A stretch of 64,000 bases of DNA from positions 124,001 to 188,000 of the forward strand of contig NZ_NEVQ01000012.1 in assembly GCF_002261185.1 (NCBI RefSeq), given 5' to 3'. This DNA is from Bordetella genomosp. 4 (GTDB lineage Bacteria > Pseudomonadota > Gammaproteobacteria > Burkholderiales > Burkholderiaceae_B). The translations under genes were made by a program, and so were the position numbers. The notes under the pieces were generated by a model, which saw only the letters and a list, made by a program, of their open reading frames with translations, was not told the origin of the DNA and did not search any database. Shown here in pieces: positions 8,290 through 16,653 of this stretch. Position 1 is the stretch's first letter, and every line of letters begins with the position of its first letter.

Positions 8290-9063
8290 ATGTCCGTACC
8301 GACTAAAGTCTCCGGCGGCCAGTCCGTCTTTCGTGCGCTGAGTTTGCTAAAGCTCGTGAGCCTGCATCACGAGAGCGGTATAGCGCTGCGCACTTTGGTG
8401 GAGACGACCGGCCTGGACCGCACCACGACCTATAGACTGGTCAGTATTCTGGCTGAGGCAGGCTTGGTAGAGCGTGATGATAAAAAACGCTACCGTCTAG
8501 GTCTGGAGGCGATGCAGCTCGGTTTGAAATCAATGAGCCGCGTGCCGATCCTGGAGCGGTGCCGGCCTTTGATGATCCGGCTTGCGCGTCGAACCGAAGA
8601 CACCGTTTATGTCGTGGTTCGTAATGGCGACTATGCCCACTGCATCCACTACGAAGAAGGAACGTTTCCGATTAAGGCGCTGGTTCTGCAGATAGATGGT
8701 TTGCGCTTGCTTGGCGTCGGTTCAGCGGGCACGGCCTTGCTCTCGACATTGAGCGACGCCGAAATCAGGGAATTTCACCGGCGTCAGCAAAAAGAGCTGC
8801 CGCCATCGCGTTCCAAATTGGCCACGGTGCTCAATGAAATGCGAACCATCCGCAAGCTCGGCTACGCGTCGACCGAGAATCTGGTCGCCGACGGCGTGGG
8901 GGGCGTAGGCGTGGCGTTCGAGGTTACGCCGGGTTCTTATGCTGCCATCAGTGTCGGGGCGATACGTAGCAGGATGACGCCGGAACGCACGCGCCGAATC
9001 GCTAAAATCATGATTGAAGAGCTGAGTGCGACGGGCTGGAAATCCAAGTCCTCGCCAGGATGA
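8290..9063 (+). CDS. IclR-family transcriptional regulator
   Basis: About 257 residues with an N-terminal winged helix-turn-helix (SVFRALSLLKLVSL...TTGLDRTTTYRLVSILAEAGLVER) and a C-terminal IclR effector domain (YRLGLEAMQLG onwards, with IRSRMTPERTRRIAKIM near the end). I favour the ATG at 8290, which leaves the usual short lead before the helix-turn-helix. Upstream ATGs at 8233 and 8254 are also possible, and none has a good ribosome site. It is divergent from the monooxygenase cluster and is its probable regulator, with a metabolite of the pathway as effector. Confidence 0.9.
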   Translation: MSVPTKVSGGQSVFRALSLLKLVSLHHESGIALRTLVETTGLDRTTTYRLVSILAEAGLVERDDKKRYRLGLEAMQLGLKSMSRVPILERCRPLMIRLARRTEDTVYVVVRNGDYAHCIHYEEGTFPIKALVLQIDGLRLLGVGSAGTALLSTLSDAEIREFHRRQQKELPPSRSKLATVLNEMRTIRKLGYASTENLVADGVGGVGVAFEVTPGSYAAISVGAIRSRMTPERTRRIAKIMIEELSATGWKSKSSPG

Positions 9064-9173
9064 TTGGATACGGCAGCGTCTGATTCTCGGGCGGTGACGA
9101 GCGCCGGCTCGGTCTCGGATTTGCGGCGAGCCGGACAATCTACGGATGCCGTATTTTTCTCACAGGAGCGGAC

Positions 9174-9638
9174 GTGCCCATTGTTCTAGCATTCATCGTG
9201 CTCGCGGCCATTATCTATGGCGCGGTTGCCTTGTACATGAGCGTTGCTGCGAAGTTCGGTTGGCTGGCGGGTGTGGGCGCCGATGTGTTGGCTGTCGCGT
9301 TGGTCGTTGCCGTGATTGCTGGTTTTGTGCATCGGTACCGCACGATTCACGGCAAAACCGTCAATGGCAAACGTGTGCTGTCATTAACAGAATCCTGGGG
9401 TGGAATTCGCATCGACGCCAACGAAAAACGGGGCTCGTTGGTAGTGGATGGCAACACCGCTCAATTCATTTTCACGGATATCTGCAACGTCCGGGCGCTG
9501 ACACGCGAAGGGCGCTGGATGCTTGCACTACATCTAGCGCACAACGCTCAAGGCGACTGGGAACTCCCCATGCCAGATCGCAAACAAGCGCACCGTTGGG
9601 CCAAGATTCTGACTCTGGCAGGTGAGCAGAATCTCTGA
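9174..9638 (+). CDS. small membrane protein of unknown function
   Basis: A 154-residue protein starting at a GTG with AGGAG seven bases upstream. Two hydrophobic helices occupy about residues 2-24 and 32-52, followed by a soluble C-terminal half of about 100 residues with GKRVLSLTESWGGIRI and WELPMPDRKQAHRWAKIL. The charge pattern suggests an inner-membrane protein with a cytoplasmic tail. I do not recognise a named family. It stands alone between the IclR gene and a strong bidirectional terminator. Confidence 0.75.
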   Translation: MPIVLAFIVLAAIIYGAVALYMSVAAKFGWLAGVGADVLAVALVVAVIAGFVHRYRTIHGKTVNGKRVLSLTESWGGIRIDANEKRGSLVVDGNTAQFIFTDICNVRALTREGRWMLALHLAHNAQGDWELPMPDRKQAHRWAKILTLAGEQNL

Positions 9639-9640
9639 CG

Positions 9641-9670
9641 AAAAAGCGGCACCCTCAGGTGCCGCTTTTT
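9641..9670. terminator. perfect bidirectional terminator
   Basis: A 13-bp perfect inverted repeat (AAAAAGCGGCACC / GGTGCCGCTTTTT) with the loop CTCA, so a T-run follows the GC stem on both strands. It begins 3 bases after the stop of the plus-strand membrane protein and ends 10 bases before the stop of the minus-strand secreted protein. Confidence 0.93.
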
Positions 9671-9680
9671 GCATGCGAGC

Positions 9681-10058
9681 TTATCGGGTGCCGCACATAT
9701 CAGAAGTTCTCACTTCGTTGATGGCGGTCTCTTGGCGATTGGGGACATAGTTGTGGTCTAGCTGCAGGCCGGTTTTGCTGCCCGGGACGCACGAGTCGCC
9801 GCCTGCGCCGGTGGGCATGGCATAGCGGTCGCCGGCATATCCCTGGCCACGTTGCGCCGGATTGGTTTGGCCGGCCGGCGGGATTTGGCCGGGAGGCACG
9901 GGGGTATTAGGCGGCACCGCCGTTCCATCATTCGGCGTCGTGGACGGCGAACTGCTGTACGGCACACCCGTATTGGGCGTGCTTTGGGCATATGCGCCGC
10001 CAGCCATGGCGCCTATGACGGTTATCGCTGCAACCCGGGCAAGTAATTCACGCTTCAT
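9681..10058 (-). CDS. Pro/Thr-rich secreted protein of unknown function
   Basis: A 125-residue protein with a clear signal peptide (MKRELLARVAAITVIGAMAGGAYA, cleaved before QST). A low-complexity Pro/Thr/Ser/Gly stretch over about residues 25-75 follows, then a short C-terminal region with two Cys (DSCVPGSKTG and SDMCGTR) that could form a disulfide in the periplasm. The ATG at 10058 has GGAG upstream; the longer frame is discarded. No known family is recognised. It is divergent from the acylase gene and ends at the shared terminator. Confidence 0.75.
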   Translation of the reverse strand: MKRELLARVAAITVIGAMAGGAYAQSTPNTGVPYSSSPSTTPNDGTAVPPNTPVPPGQIPPAGQTNPAQRGQGYAGDRYAMPTGAGGDSCVPGSKTGLQLDHNYVPNRQETAINEVRTSDMCGTR

Positions 10059-10399
10059 GTGAGTTCTCCAAACGGTGTGTGGGCTCGGTGCACCGCAACT
10101 ATCGTGCCCGCGGTGGCCACCGTAATTGGAATTCTGACGCCGTCTGCATACGTGGCGAGTCTCGAAGGGCAACGAACCGTCGGCAAATCTTTCCGTGCAG
10201 ATACGTAAACAGACGCTTCGAAAGTGTGATGGCAGAACTCGCGTCTCTCTCCAAAAGTCCTTTTTTTATGCAGAATTGTTACGTTGATTGAAAGTATTCA
10301 CGAAATACAACAATATTTCTCTGCCATCTGTTTACATTATTGACAATGCGCCGGGACAGGTGCGACGGCGCGAGCAAGCCAACAGGGAGGAGGAAAGAT
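10059..10399. other. AT-rich divergent intergenic region
   Basis: This 341-base stretch separates the minus-strand secreted protein from the acylase. Its right half (about 10255-10350) is clearly AT-richer than the surroundings and holds a TTGACA at 10340-10345 without a good -10 at 17 bases. Promoters for both genes must lie here, but none stands out enough to assign. No credible coding frame is seen. Confidence 0.5.
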
Positions 10400-12853
10400 A
10401 TGCGTACGTTCAATCGCAAGGTCGCTGCATGGCTGACATGTGGCGCCGTGGCATTGCTGGCCGGCTGCGCGGGGCCGGGCGGGGACAAGCATGCCACCAT
10501 CGATATGCCGGGTTTGACGCAGCCTGTAGAAATCCTGCGCGACCAGCACGGCGTGTCGCATATTTACGCCCAGAATCAACACGATCTGTTCTTTGCCCAG
10601 GGCTTTAATGCGGCGCGCGACCGGTTGTGGCAACTGGATCTGTGGCGCCGTCAGGGCGAGGGCAAAATGGCCGAGCAGTTTGGCCCGCGTTTCGTCGAGC
10701 AAGACCGGGCAGCGCGCTTGTTTTTATACCGCGGTGACCTGCAGGCCGAGTTCGCCAGCTATCACCCCGAAGGTCAAGCGATCCTGACGGCCTTTGCCGA
10801 TGGCATCAACGCCTATGTCGATTGGGTGAAAGCCAATCCCGAACAGATGCCACCCGAATTCAAACTGACTGGTACCGAGCCCGGCTACTGGAGCCCGCAA
10901 ACATCGTTGATCCGTATTTATGGCTTGACTCGCAACGCTACGAGCGAAGTCAAGCTGGCGCAGCAGATCGCCGCACTGGGCGTGAATACCGTGCAGGACC
11001 TGGGCGTGTATGAACCGCCCATTGCCTTGCAGGTACCGGCGGGATTGAATGTGAATCAGATCAATGAAAACATTCTCGCTGACTACAACCTGGCTCGTAA
11101 GGGACAGAAATTCGAGGCGGGCGATTTCCCTCGCAGCCCCCTCGCTGCAGCCGAGCGCGAAGAGCTCGCGCGCAGCCTGTCGGCGAATATGCTGGCCTCG
11201 CTGGACCCGGCGTTCGATCCGATGGCTCCGCGCTATGAGAGCAACAACTGGACCATATCCGGCCAGCGCACCGCCACAGGCCGGCCGATTCTGGCGGGCG
11301 ATCCGCATCGCGCGATCGCGATGCCCTCGCTGCGTTACATGGTGCACCTGAACGCGCCAGGATGGAATGTCATTGGTGCGGGCGAGCCTGCCTTGCCGGG
11401 CGTATCGATGGGGCATAACGACCGTATTGCATTCGGCCTGACTATCTTTGCGTTTGCCGACGAAGAAGACCTCTACGTCTATGATACGAATCCGGCGAAT
11501 CCCGATCAGTATCGTTATCGCGGCGGCTGGGAAAACATGCGGTCCGTGGACGAATCGATTCCAGTACGAGGCCAGGCCGCTGCGACGCGGCAGCTGAAAT
11601 TCACCCGCCATGGGCCCGTCATTCACGAAGACCGCGTGGCTCATAAAGCCTATGCGCTGCGCGCGGCGTATCTGGAGTTTCCGGGCACCGCGGCATACCT
11701 CGCCAGTCTGCGCCTGAATCAAGCCCAGAACTGGCAGGAGTTCGTCGCCGGTATGGAGCGGCACTACACGCCTAGCGAAAACATGGTGTACGCCGACGTG
11801 GATGGCAACATCGGCTGGTTCGGCGGCAGCATTGCGCCGATCCGTCCACGCAAGGACTGGTCCGGCATGCTGCCGGTACCGGGCAATGGCGATTACGAAT
11901 GGAACGGTTTCCTGCCGACGCGTTCGCTGCCTAAAGCATTCAATCCGCCAGAAGGCTACATCGCCACGGCCAACGAATACAACCTGCCTTATGACTATCC
12001 GTACAAGGACATGTCCGGGCGCGCGTGGGCAGAGCCATTCCGCGTCAAGCGGATCCGAGAGGTCCTGGCCGACGCAAGGGGTTTGGATCTAGAGGCTTCG
12101 CAGCATCTGCAGTTCGACAACCTGTCGTTGCCGGCACGGACTTTGACGGGTTACGCAAAATCGCTGAACTCTACCGATCCTGTGATGGGCGAGGCGCTGC
12201 GCTTGTTGAAGGACTGGGACTATCGCACCGAAGTCGATTCCAAGGCCGCCACCGTGTATGAGTTCTGGCTGCCAGAGGTCGTCAAGCGGGTATCCGAGCT
12301 CTACGTGCCGCCTCAGGGCAGCAAAGTGTTCGGTAACCTGGCGACGATCAAAGTGCTGGATAAACTCGCCACACCCGATGGGGCCTTCGGTCCGCGGCCC
12401 GAACAAGGCCGTGCAGCGTTGCTGCTGGCCGCACTGGGCGATGGCATGCGCAAGCTGACCGCGGCGCTGGGTACTGACTCCAGGCAATGGGAATGGGGCC
12501 GTCTGCACCATATCCAGTTCGAGCACAGCCTGGCCGGCCTGTTGCCAGCCGCGAATGCCTACGGCACGCCGCGCTATCCGGTCAGCGGCGACAACGATAC
12601 GGTACATCGCGCGACATTCCGCAAGTCGGATTTCCGGCAAATCAGCGGCGCGTCGTATCGGCAGGTGATCGATGTAGGCAACTGGGATAACTCGCGCATT
12701 CAGAATACGCCGGGACAGTCTGCCGATCCGCGCAGTCCTTATTACCGCAATCTGCTGGAGGGCTGGGCGACAGGGAAATATATTCCCATGGCGTTTAGCC
12801 GTCAGAAAGTCGAGAGTGAGTTGGGCGATACCTTGGTATTGCGGCCTCGATAG
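10400..12853 (+). CDS. penicillin acylase-family amidohydrolase, lipoprotein
   Basis: An 817-residue Ntn-hydrolase precursor. Residues 1-23 form a lipoprotein signal with lipobox LAGC (Cys23), so the enzyme should be membrane-anchored in the periplasm. The small (alpha) chain shows ILRDQHGVSHIYAQN and FFAQGFNAARDRLWQLD. The autocatalytic site is before Ser281 in YE-SNNWTISG, which becomes the nucleophile of the large (beta) chain with AGDPHRA and GVSMGHND behind it. Relatives cleave amides such as penicillin G or N-acyl-homoserine lactones; substrate choice cannot be read from sequence. The ATG at 10400 has a very strong GGAGGAGG site. It is a single-gene unit followed by stem-loops. Confidence 0.9.
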   Translation: MRTFNRKVAAWLTCGAVALLAGCAGPGGDKHATIDMPGLTQPVEILRDQHGVSHIYAQNQHDLFFAQGFNAARDRLWQLDLWRRQGEGKMAEQFGPRFVEQDRAARLFLYRGDLQAEFASYHPEGQAILTAFADGINAYVDWVKANPEQMPPEFKLTGTEPGYWSPQTSLIRIYGLTRNATSEVKLAQQIAALGVNTVQDLGVYEPPIALQVPAGLNVNQINENILADYNLARKGQKFEAGDFPRSPLAAAEREELARSLSANMLASLDPAFDPMAPRYESNNWTISGQRTATGRPILAGDPHRAIAMPSLRYMVHLNAPGWNVIGAGEPALPGVSMGHNDRIAFGLTIFAFADEEDLYVYDTNPANPDQYRYRGGWENMRSVDESIPVRGQAAATRQLKFTRHGPVIHEDRVAHKAYALRAAYLEFPGTAAYLASLRLNQAQNWQEFVAGMERHYTPSENMVYADVDGNIGWFGGSIAPIRPRKDWSGMLPVPGNGDYEWNGFLPTRSLPKAFNPPEGYIATANEYNLPYDYPYKDMSGRAWAEPFRVKRIREVLADARGLDLEASQHLQFDNLSLPARTLTGYAKSLNSTDPVMGEALRLLKDWDYRTEVDSKAATVYEFWLPEVVKRVSELYVPPQGSKVFGNLATIKVLDKLATPDGAFGPRPEQGRAALLLAALGDGMRKLTAALGTDSRQWEWGRLHHIQFEHSLAGLLPAANAYGTPRYPVSGDNDTVHRATFRKSDFRQISGASYRQVIDVGNWDNSRIQNTPGQSADPRSPYYRNLLEGWATGKYIPMAFSRQKVESELGDTLVLRPR

Positions 12854-12907
12854 CGTGTAGTCAAAGGGCAGGCGGAATGCCTGCCTGACACTGGTGCGGT
12901 ATTGACG

Positions 12908-12935
12908 ATGGCGCGGTTCGATGGAGCCGCGCCAT
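12908..12935. terminator. stem-loop between convergent genes
   Basis: An 11-bp stem (ATGGCGCGGTT / AGCCGCGCCAT, one G-T pair) with loop CGATGG lies between the acylase and the DUF2945 gene. A second 7-bp stem (GGCAGGC / GCCTGCC) sits at 12867-12885. Neither has a clear T-run, so together they probably form a weak two-way termination zone. Confidence 0.45.
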
Positions 12936-12938
12936 GTC

Positions 12939-13160
12939 TTATGTGTTGCTCTTCACGTGCCTGAGCACATCGCCTCGATGTGCAGCGATATGGTCTGTCT
13001 TGTCGCTTTTTATCTCGTACTGCGGATGGTCCGGCGAGGCGCGGTGAGTATGTCCCTTGTAGTCGAAGTCCTCAGTATGGATCGCAATGATCGTGCCTGA
13101 GACTCGGCCTGCCTCTGAATTCCAGGATACGTGGTCGCCGATCTTGAATGTCTTGGACAT
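12939..13160 (-). CDS. DUF2945 / hypervirulence-associated TUDOR-domain protein
   Basis: A 73-residue single-domain protein. It has the DUF2945 pattern: KIGDHVSWNSEAGRVSGTI at the N-terminus, then HTEDFDYKGHTHRASPDHPQYEIKSDKTDHIAAHRGDVLR. The full length matches the family. These small SH3/Tudor-like barrels are widespread in bacteria and fungi, with no established biochemical role. It is encoded alone, just upstream of the cyclodeaminase-type gene in map order but probably in its own transcript. Confidence 0.85.
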   Translation of the reverse strand: MSKTFKIGDHVSWNSEAGRVSGTIIAIHTEDFDYKGHTHRASPDHPQYEIKSDKTDHIAAHRGDVLRHVKSNT

Positions 13161-13226
13161 GGTTCGGGCTCCTTGTGTGCCGATGAGTATTTCAGTCTAC
13201 CGCTCATCAGCATGCCTGTCCGGCGA

Positions 13227-14159
13227 TCAAGCAGCCTGATAAACCAGAATGGCCGCAGCCAGATCTTCGGACGCTGTTCCCACCGCTTTATAGACCGTAA
13301 TTTCATCCGCAGATCTGCGCCCTTGATGAACGCCATTGCACAAGTCTTCGAGCGTGGCCTGCACGCTGGCGGCGTCGAACCGGCCGTTCATGATAGGGGA
13401 AAGCAGATCCCCGGATTTTTCCAGCGCCTCGGTCGTATCGATGAACACGGATGTGTCCGCGAACGTCTCGTCGTCCGATTCCCGCATGGCGGGTTGAAAG
13501 CTGCCGATCAGGTCGAGGTGCGTTCCGGGCTGCAGCCATGCCCGCTGAATCAACGGTGCGCGCGATAGCGTTGCACACGACACGATGTCGGCCTGCTCGA
13601 CCGCGCTGCGCAGATCAGTGACGCTATGCGCATCGAAGCCTTCGGCACAAAGCTGTTGTGCGAGGCTGTCGGCTTTTTCGGGATTGATGTTCCACACCGA
13701 GACTTTCTGGATAGGGCGTATTGCTGCATAGGCTGGTGCGAGTGCGCGCGCGACGTTACCGGCGCCTACGATGAGCATGTCTGTCGCGTCCTGGCGCGCG
13801 AGATAGGATGCCGCCAATGCCGAGGCTGCCGCGGTGCGTCGCACGGTGATCTGGTCGCCGTCGATGATGGCCAGCGGCTGGCCGTTGGTGGCGTCAAACA
13901 GCGTATAGGTGGAAAACAAGCCAGATTTGCCTTGTTTGGCGTTCTCCGGAAAGATCGTCACGTGCTTGATGCCCAGGTATTTTCCGTCCTGCCACGCAGG
14001 CATGATCAACAGCGTGTCGGTCGTCTGCTCGCGCTCGTTGATGGTGTGGATATGCCGGCGAGGGACCACGCAAGTCTCGATGAACATCTGACGGATGGCT
14101 GGGATCAGCGCATTGAATGCCAAGCGTTCTGCAGTAGTGTTGCTGTCGAAAATTCTCAT
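13227..14159 (-). CDS. ornithine cyclodeaminase / mu-crystallin family protein
   Basis: A 310-residue protein of the OCD/mu-crystallin fold. The N-terminal half has GLFSTYTLFDATNGQPLAIIDG and the RRTAAASALAASYLA helix; an NAD(P)-binding Rossmann core follows (MLIVGAGNVARALAPAYA). The family includes ornithine cyclodeaminases, alanine dehydrogenases and ketimine reductases, so the reaction is open. The ATG at 14159 has GGAG upstream. It lies 25 bases after the BaiN-like flavoprotein stop and is probably cotranscribed with it. Confidence 0.88.
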   Translation of the reverse strand: MRIFDSNTTAERLAFNALIPAIRQMFIETCVVPRRHIHTINEREQTTDTLLIMPAWQDGKYLGIKHVTIFPENAKQGKSGLFSTYTLFDATNGQPLAIIDGDQITVRRTAAASALAASYLARQDATDMLIVGAGNVARALAPAYAAIRPIQKVSVWNINPEKADSLAQQLCAEGFDAHSVTDLRSAVEQADIVSCATLSRAPLIQRAWLQPGTHLDLIGSFQPAMRESDDETFADTSVFIDTTEALEKSGDLLSPIMNGRFDAASVQATLEDLCNGVHQGRRSADEITVYKAVGTASEDLAAAILVYQAA

Positions 14160-14184
14160 CGATCGCATCTCCGGTCGTCGAATC

Positions 14185-15453
14185 TCAGGGCACAAGACGT
14201 GCGCGTACGCCCTCGGCTGCAACTACACCGCTGGCCATGCTCGCCGTCAATAGGTAACCGCCCGTTGGGGCCTCCCAGTCGAGCATCTCTCCCGCACAGA
14301 AGACGCCCGGCGCGTTGTGGAGCATCAATGCGCTGTCGGTAGCCTCCAGCCGCACACCGCCGGCGTTGCTGATGGCCTCATCGATCGGACGAGTACGCAG
14401 TAGGCGCAGGGGCAACGCCTTGATCCGGCGGGCGAGCAATGCCATATCTTGCCAATCCTGCGCATCGGTGCATTCGCGCAGCAATGCTGTCTTGACGCCC
14501 TTCAGTCCCAGCCGGCTCTGCAGATGACTGGCCATGGAGCGCGCGCCGCGAGGGTGCGACACTTGCGCGAGGACTTTGTCGGCAGAGAGGTCGGGCAGTA
14601 AGTCAACCCAGGCGAATGTCGAACCCTGTGCATCAATCGCATCTCGCAATCCGGCTGACAGCGCATAGACCAGGCTGCCTTCGATACCCGATTCGGTCAG
14701 CATGAATTCGCCGCGCCGCCATGTGCCGGGCTCGCCATTGCGGTCCAGCGCCATGGCGACCGATTTGAGAGGCGTTCCTGCGTAGCGTTCGCGCAGATGT
14801 GCGCTCCAATCCGCCTCAAACCCGCAATTGGCCGGACGCAGCGGCGCAACGTCTATGTGATGCTCCAGCAGACCTGCAACCCAACTGCCGTCCGAGCCCA
14901 AACGAGCCCAACTGGCGCCGCCCAAGGCCAGGATCGCAGCGTCCGCCTGCACACTCAGTGTCCCATGCGGCGTTTCAAAGCGCAGTGTCTGCGGGGACGC
15001 TGTTTCACCTGCTGCCCAACCCATCCAACGGTGCCGCATGTGAAAGCGTACGCCTGCGGCTCGCAGCCGCGACAGCCAGGCCCGTAATAGGGGAGCAGCT
15101 TTCATTTCCAGAGGAAATACGCGGCCGGATGTGCCGACGAATGTCTCGATACCTAGCCCGTGCGCCCATTCGCGCAACGCTTGTGCGTCCAGGTGTTGCA
15201 GCCAGCTGGCCACAGTTGAGCTGCGGTTGCCAAAGCGCTGATTGAAGCGCTCCGATGGCTCGCTATGCGTCAGGTTCAATCCACCGCGGCCAGCCAGCAG
15301 GAACTTCCGTCCGACCGAGGGCATGCTGTCGTAAACGTCGGCCAGTATGCCGTGGCGCGCGAGCGTCTCAGCCGCCATCAAGCCAGCGGGACCGCCGCCG
15401 ATGATGGCGACGCGGACGGAGGTAGCGCTGGCGGGTAAAGTCGTATCAGGCAT
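14185..15453 (-). CDS. BaiN/HI0933-type flavoprotein oxidoreductase (TIGR03862-like)
   Basis: A 422-residue FAD enzyme. The dinucleotide motif VAIIGGGPAGLMAAETLA lies at about residues 14-31, followed by the family signature GRKFLLAGRGGLNLTHSEP, with a C-terminal NAGGVRLE...FCAGEMLDWEAPTGGYLLTASMASG segment typical of HI0933-like proteins. Members bind FAD and probably reduce unsaturated or keto substrates; most are uncharacterised. It is located between the OCD-family gene and the frameshifted Bug gene on the same strand, separated from the latter by a stem-loop. Confidence 0.88.
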   Translation of the reverse strand: MPDTTLPASATSVRVAIIGGGPAGLMAAETLARHGILADVYDSMPSVGRKFLLAGRGGLNLTHSEPSERFNQRFGNRSSTVASWLQHLDAQALREWAHGLGIETFVGTSGRVFPLEMKAAPLLRAWLSRLRAAGVRFHMRHRWMGWAAGETASPQTLRFETPHGTLSVQADAAILALGGASWARLGSDGSWVAGLLEHHIDVAPLRPANCGFEADWSAHLRERYAGTPLKSVAMALDRNGEPGTWRRGEFMLTESGIEGSLVYALSAGLRDAIDAQGSTFAWVDLLPDLSADKVLAQVSHPRGARSMASHLQSRLGLKGVKTALLRECTDAQDWQDMALLARRIKALPLRLLRTRPIDEAISNAGGVRLEATDSALMLHNAPGVFCAGEMLDWEAPTGGYLLTASMASGVVAAEGVRARLVP

Positions 15454-15504
15454 GGGCAGGGCTGTCGGAGGGAACGACGTGATTGTCGCATGGTGCGCGT
15501 GGTG

Positions 15505-15527
15505 TATAGGGAGGTGCCCTCCCTATA
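15505..15527. repeat. stem-loop downstream of the frameshifted Bug gene
   Basis: A perfect 10-bp inverted repeat, TATAGGGAGG / CCTCCCTATA, with a 3-base loop. It lies in the 114-base gap after the Bug stop and before the BaiN-like gene (minus strand). No T-run follows, so it may limit read-through or protect the 3' end rather than terminate fully. Confidence 0.5.
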
Positions 15528-15567
15528 GCACGTCCAACTGCGTCCTGCTTTGCCGGGAATAAACCGA

Positions 15568-16589
15568 CTAGTCCGCCTGCACGTAACCCGTAACCCGGAT
15601 CATTTCTTTGTACTTCGCGATCTCATCGGTATACGCGGCCTGAGCCTGACCCAGTGTCATCGGCTTGGATACGTTGCGGCCGTCGGCTTCCAATTTGGCG
15701 ATGACGGCCGGGTCCTGCAATGCGTGACCAATGGCCCGATTCAGCGTTTCCTTGATCGCTGCGGGGGTGCCCTTTTTGACGAAATAGCCTGCATAGCTGG
15801 CATATTCGAACTGCGAGAGCTTGGGGATCTCGGTGATGCTGGGCACTTTTTCCAACACCGCAGGTTTGTTTTTCGACAGCACTGCCAGCGCCTTGAAGCG
15901 GCCAGTGTTCACCATTTCCAGCATGGACGCTTGAAACGGCATGATGGTGAAATCGATCTGTTTGCCCACCAGGTCCTGCACCACGGGTGCAGTGCCTTTG
16001 TAGGGGATATGCGTAAACGGCACGTTGGTCAGTTTGCCCAGATACTCAGTGACCAAGTGGTAGAGCGATCCTACTCCGACTGTCCCGTAGGTCAGAGAGT
16101 TCGCTGCCTCTCGGGATCCTGCGAGTTTCAGGAATTCTTCCGTCGTGTTGACAGGCAGATCGGCGCGCACCAGCAACACCAGGTGAGTGATAGTGATCGG
16201 TTGCAGGTTTTCGAACGCATCCGGCTGGTATCGCACCAGCCGGTTGGTGAGCGGCGGAATGATCAGTTCATTCTGCGTACCCTGGAAAAAATAGTTGCCG
16301 TCGGCATTGGCGTTCAGCACTTTGGACGCGGCGATAGTGCCAGTGGCGCCGCCCAGGTTCTCGACCACAATCTGAGTCTTCAGGGCCTCGCCAATGGGCC
16401 CCGACAATATGCGGGCGCTGACGTCGCTAGGGCCGCCAGCGGGTAGGGAACCATCATGGTGACCGGGCCCGCGGGATAGGCGGCTGCGTGGGCGGATTGC
16501 GTGGCAGGCACAGCCAGTACCGGCGTCAAGGCGAGGGCCAGGCCGGCTTTCAGAAAGGACCGCCGTGGGGTTGCTGCATGTGCTTTCAT
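15568..16589 (-). pseudogene. Bug/TctC-family binding protein with a frameshift
   Basis: The signal peptide and first 50 residues are in one frame (MKAHAATPRRSFLKAGLALA...PVTMMVPYP, start ATG 16589). The rest, AGGPSDVSARILSGP onwards to the normal C-terminus, is in another frame. Adding one base near 16440 (CCC-GCT-GGC read as CCG-GCT-GGC) restores the family motif VPYPAGGPSDVSAR exactly. Apart from this the gene looks intact at about 340 residues. It is either a recent one-base deletion or a sequence error. Without repair the product would lose its export signal. It lies downstream of the M20 peptidase in the same direction. Confidence 0.8.
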
Positions 16590-16653
16590 GGTTGGACTTT
16601 GCTGTCAAAAGGGAGGACAAGAAGCGAGGTATGACGATCAGCCGCGCTGCCCG

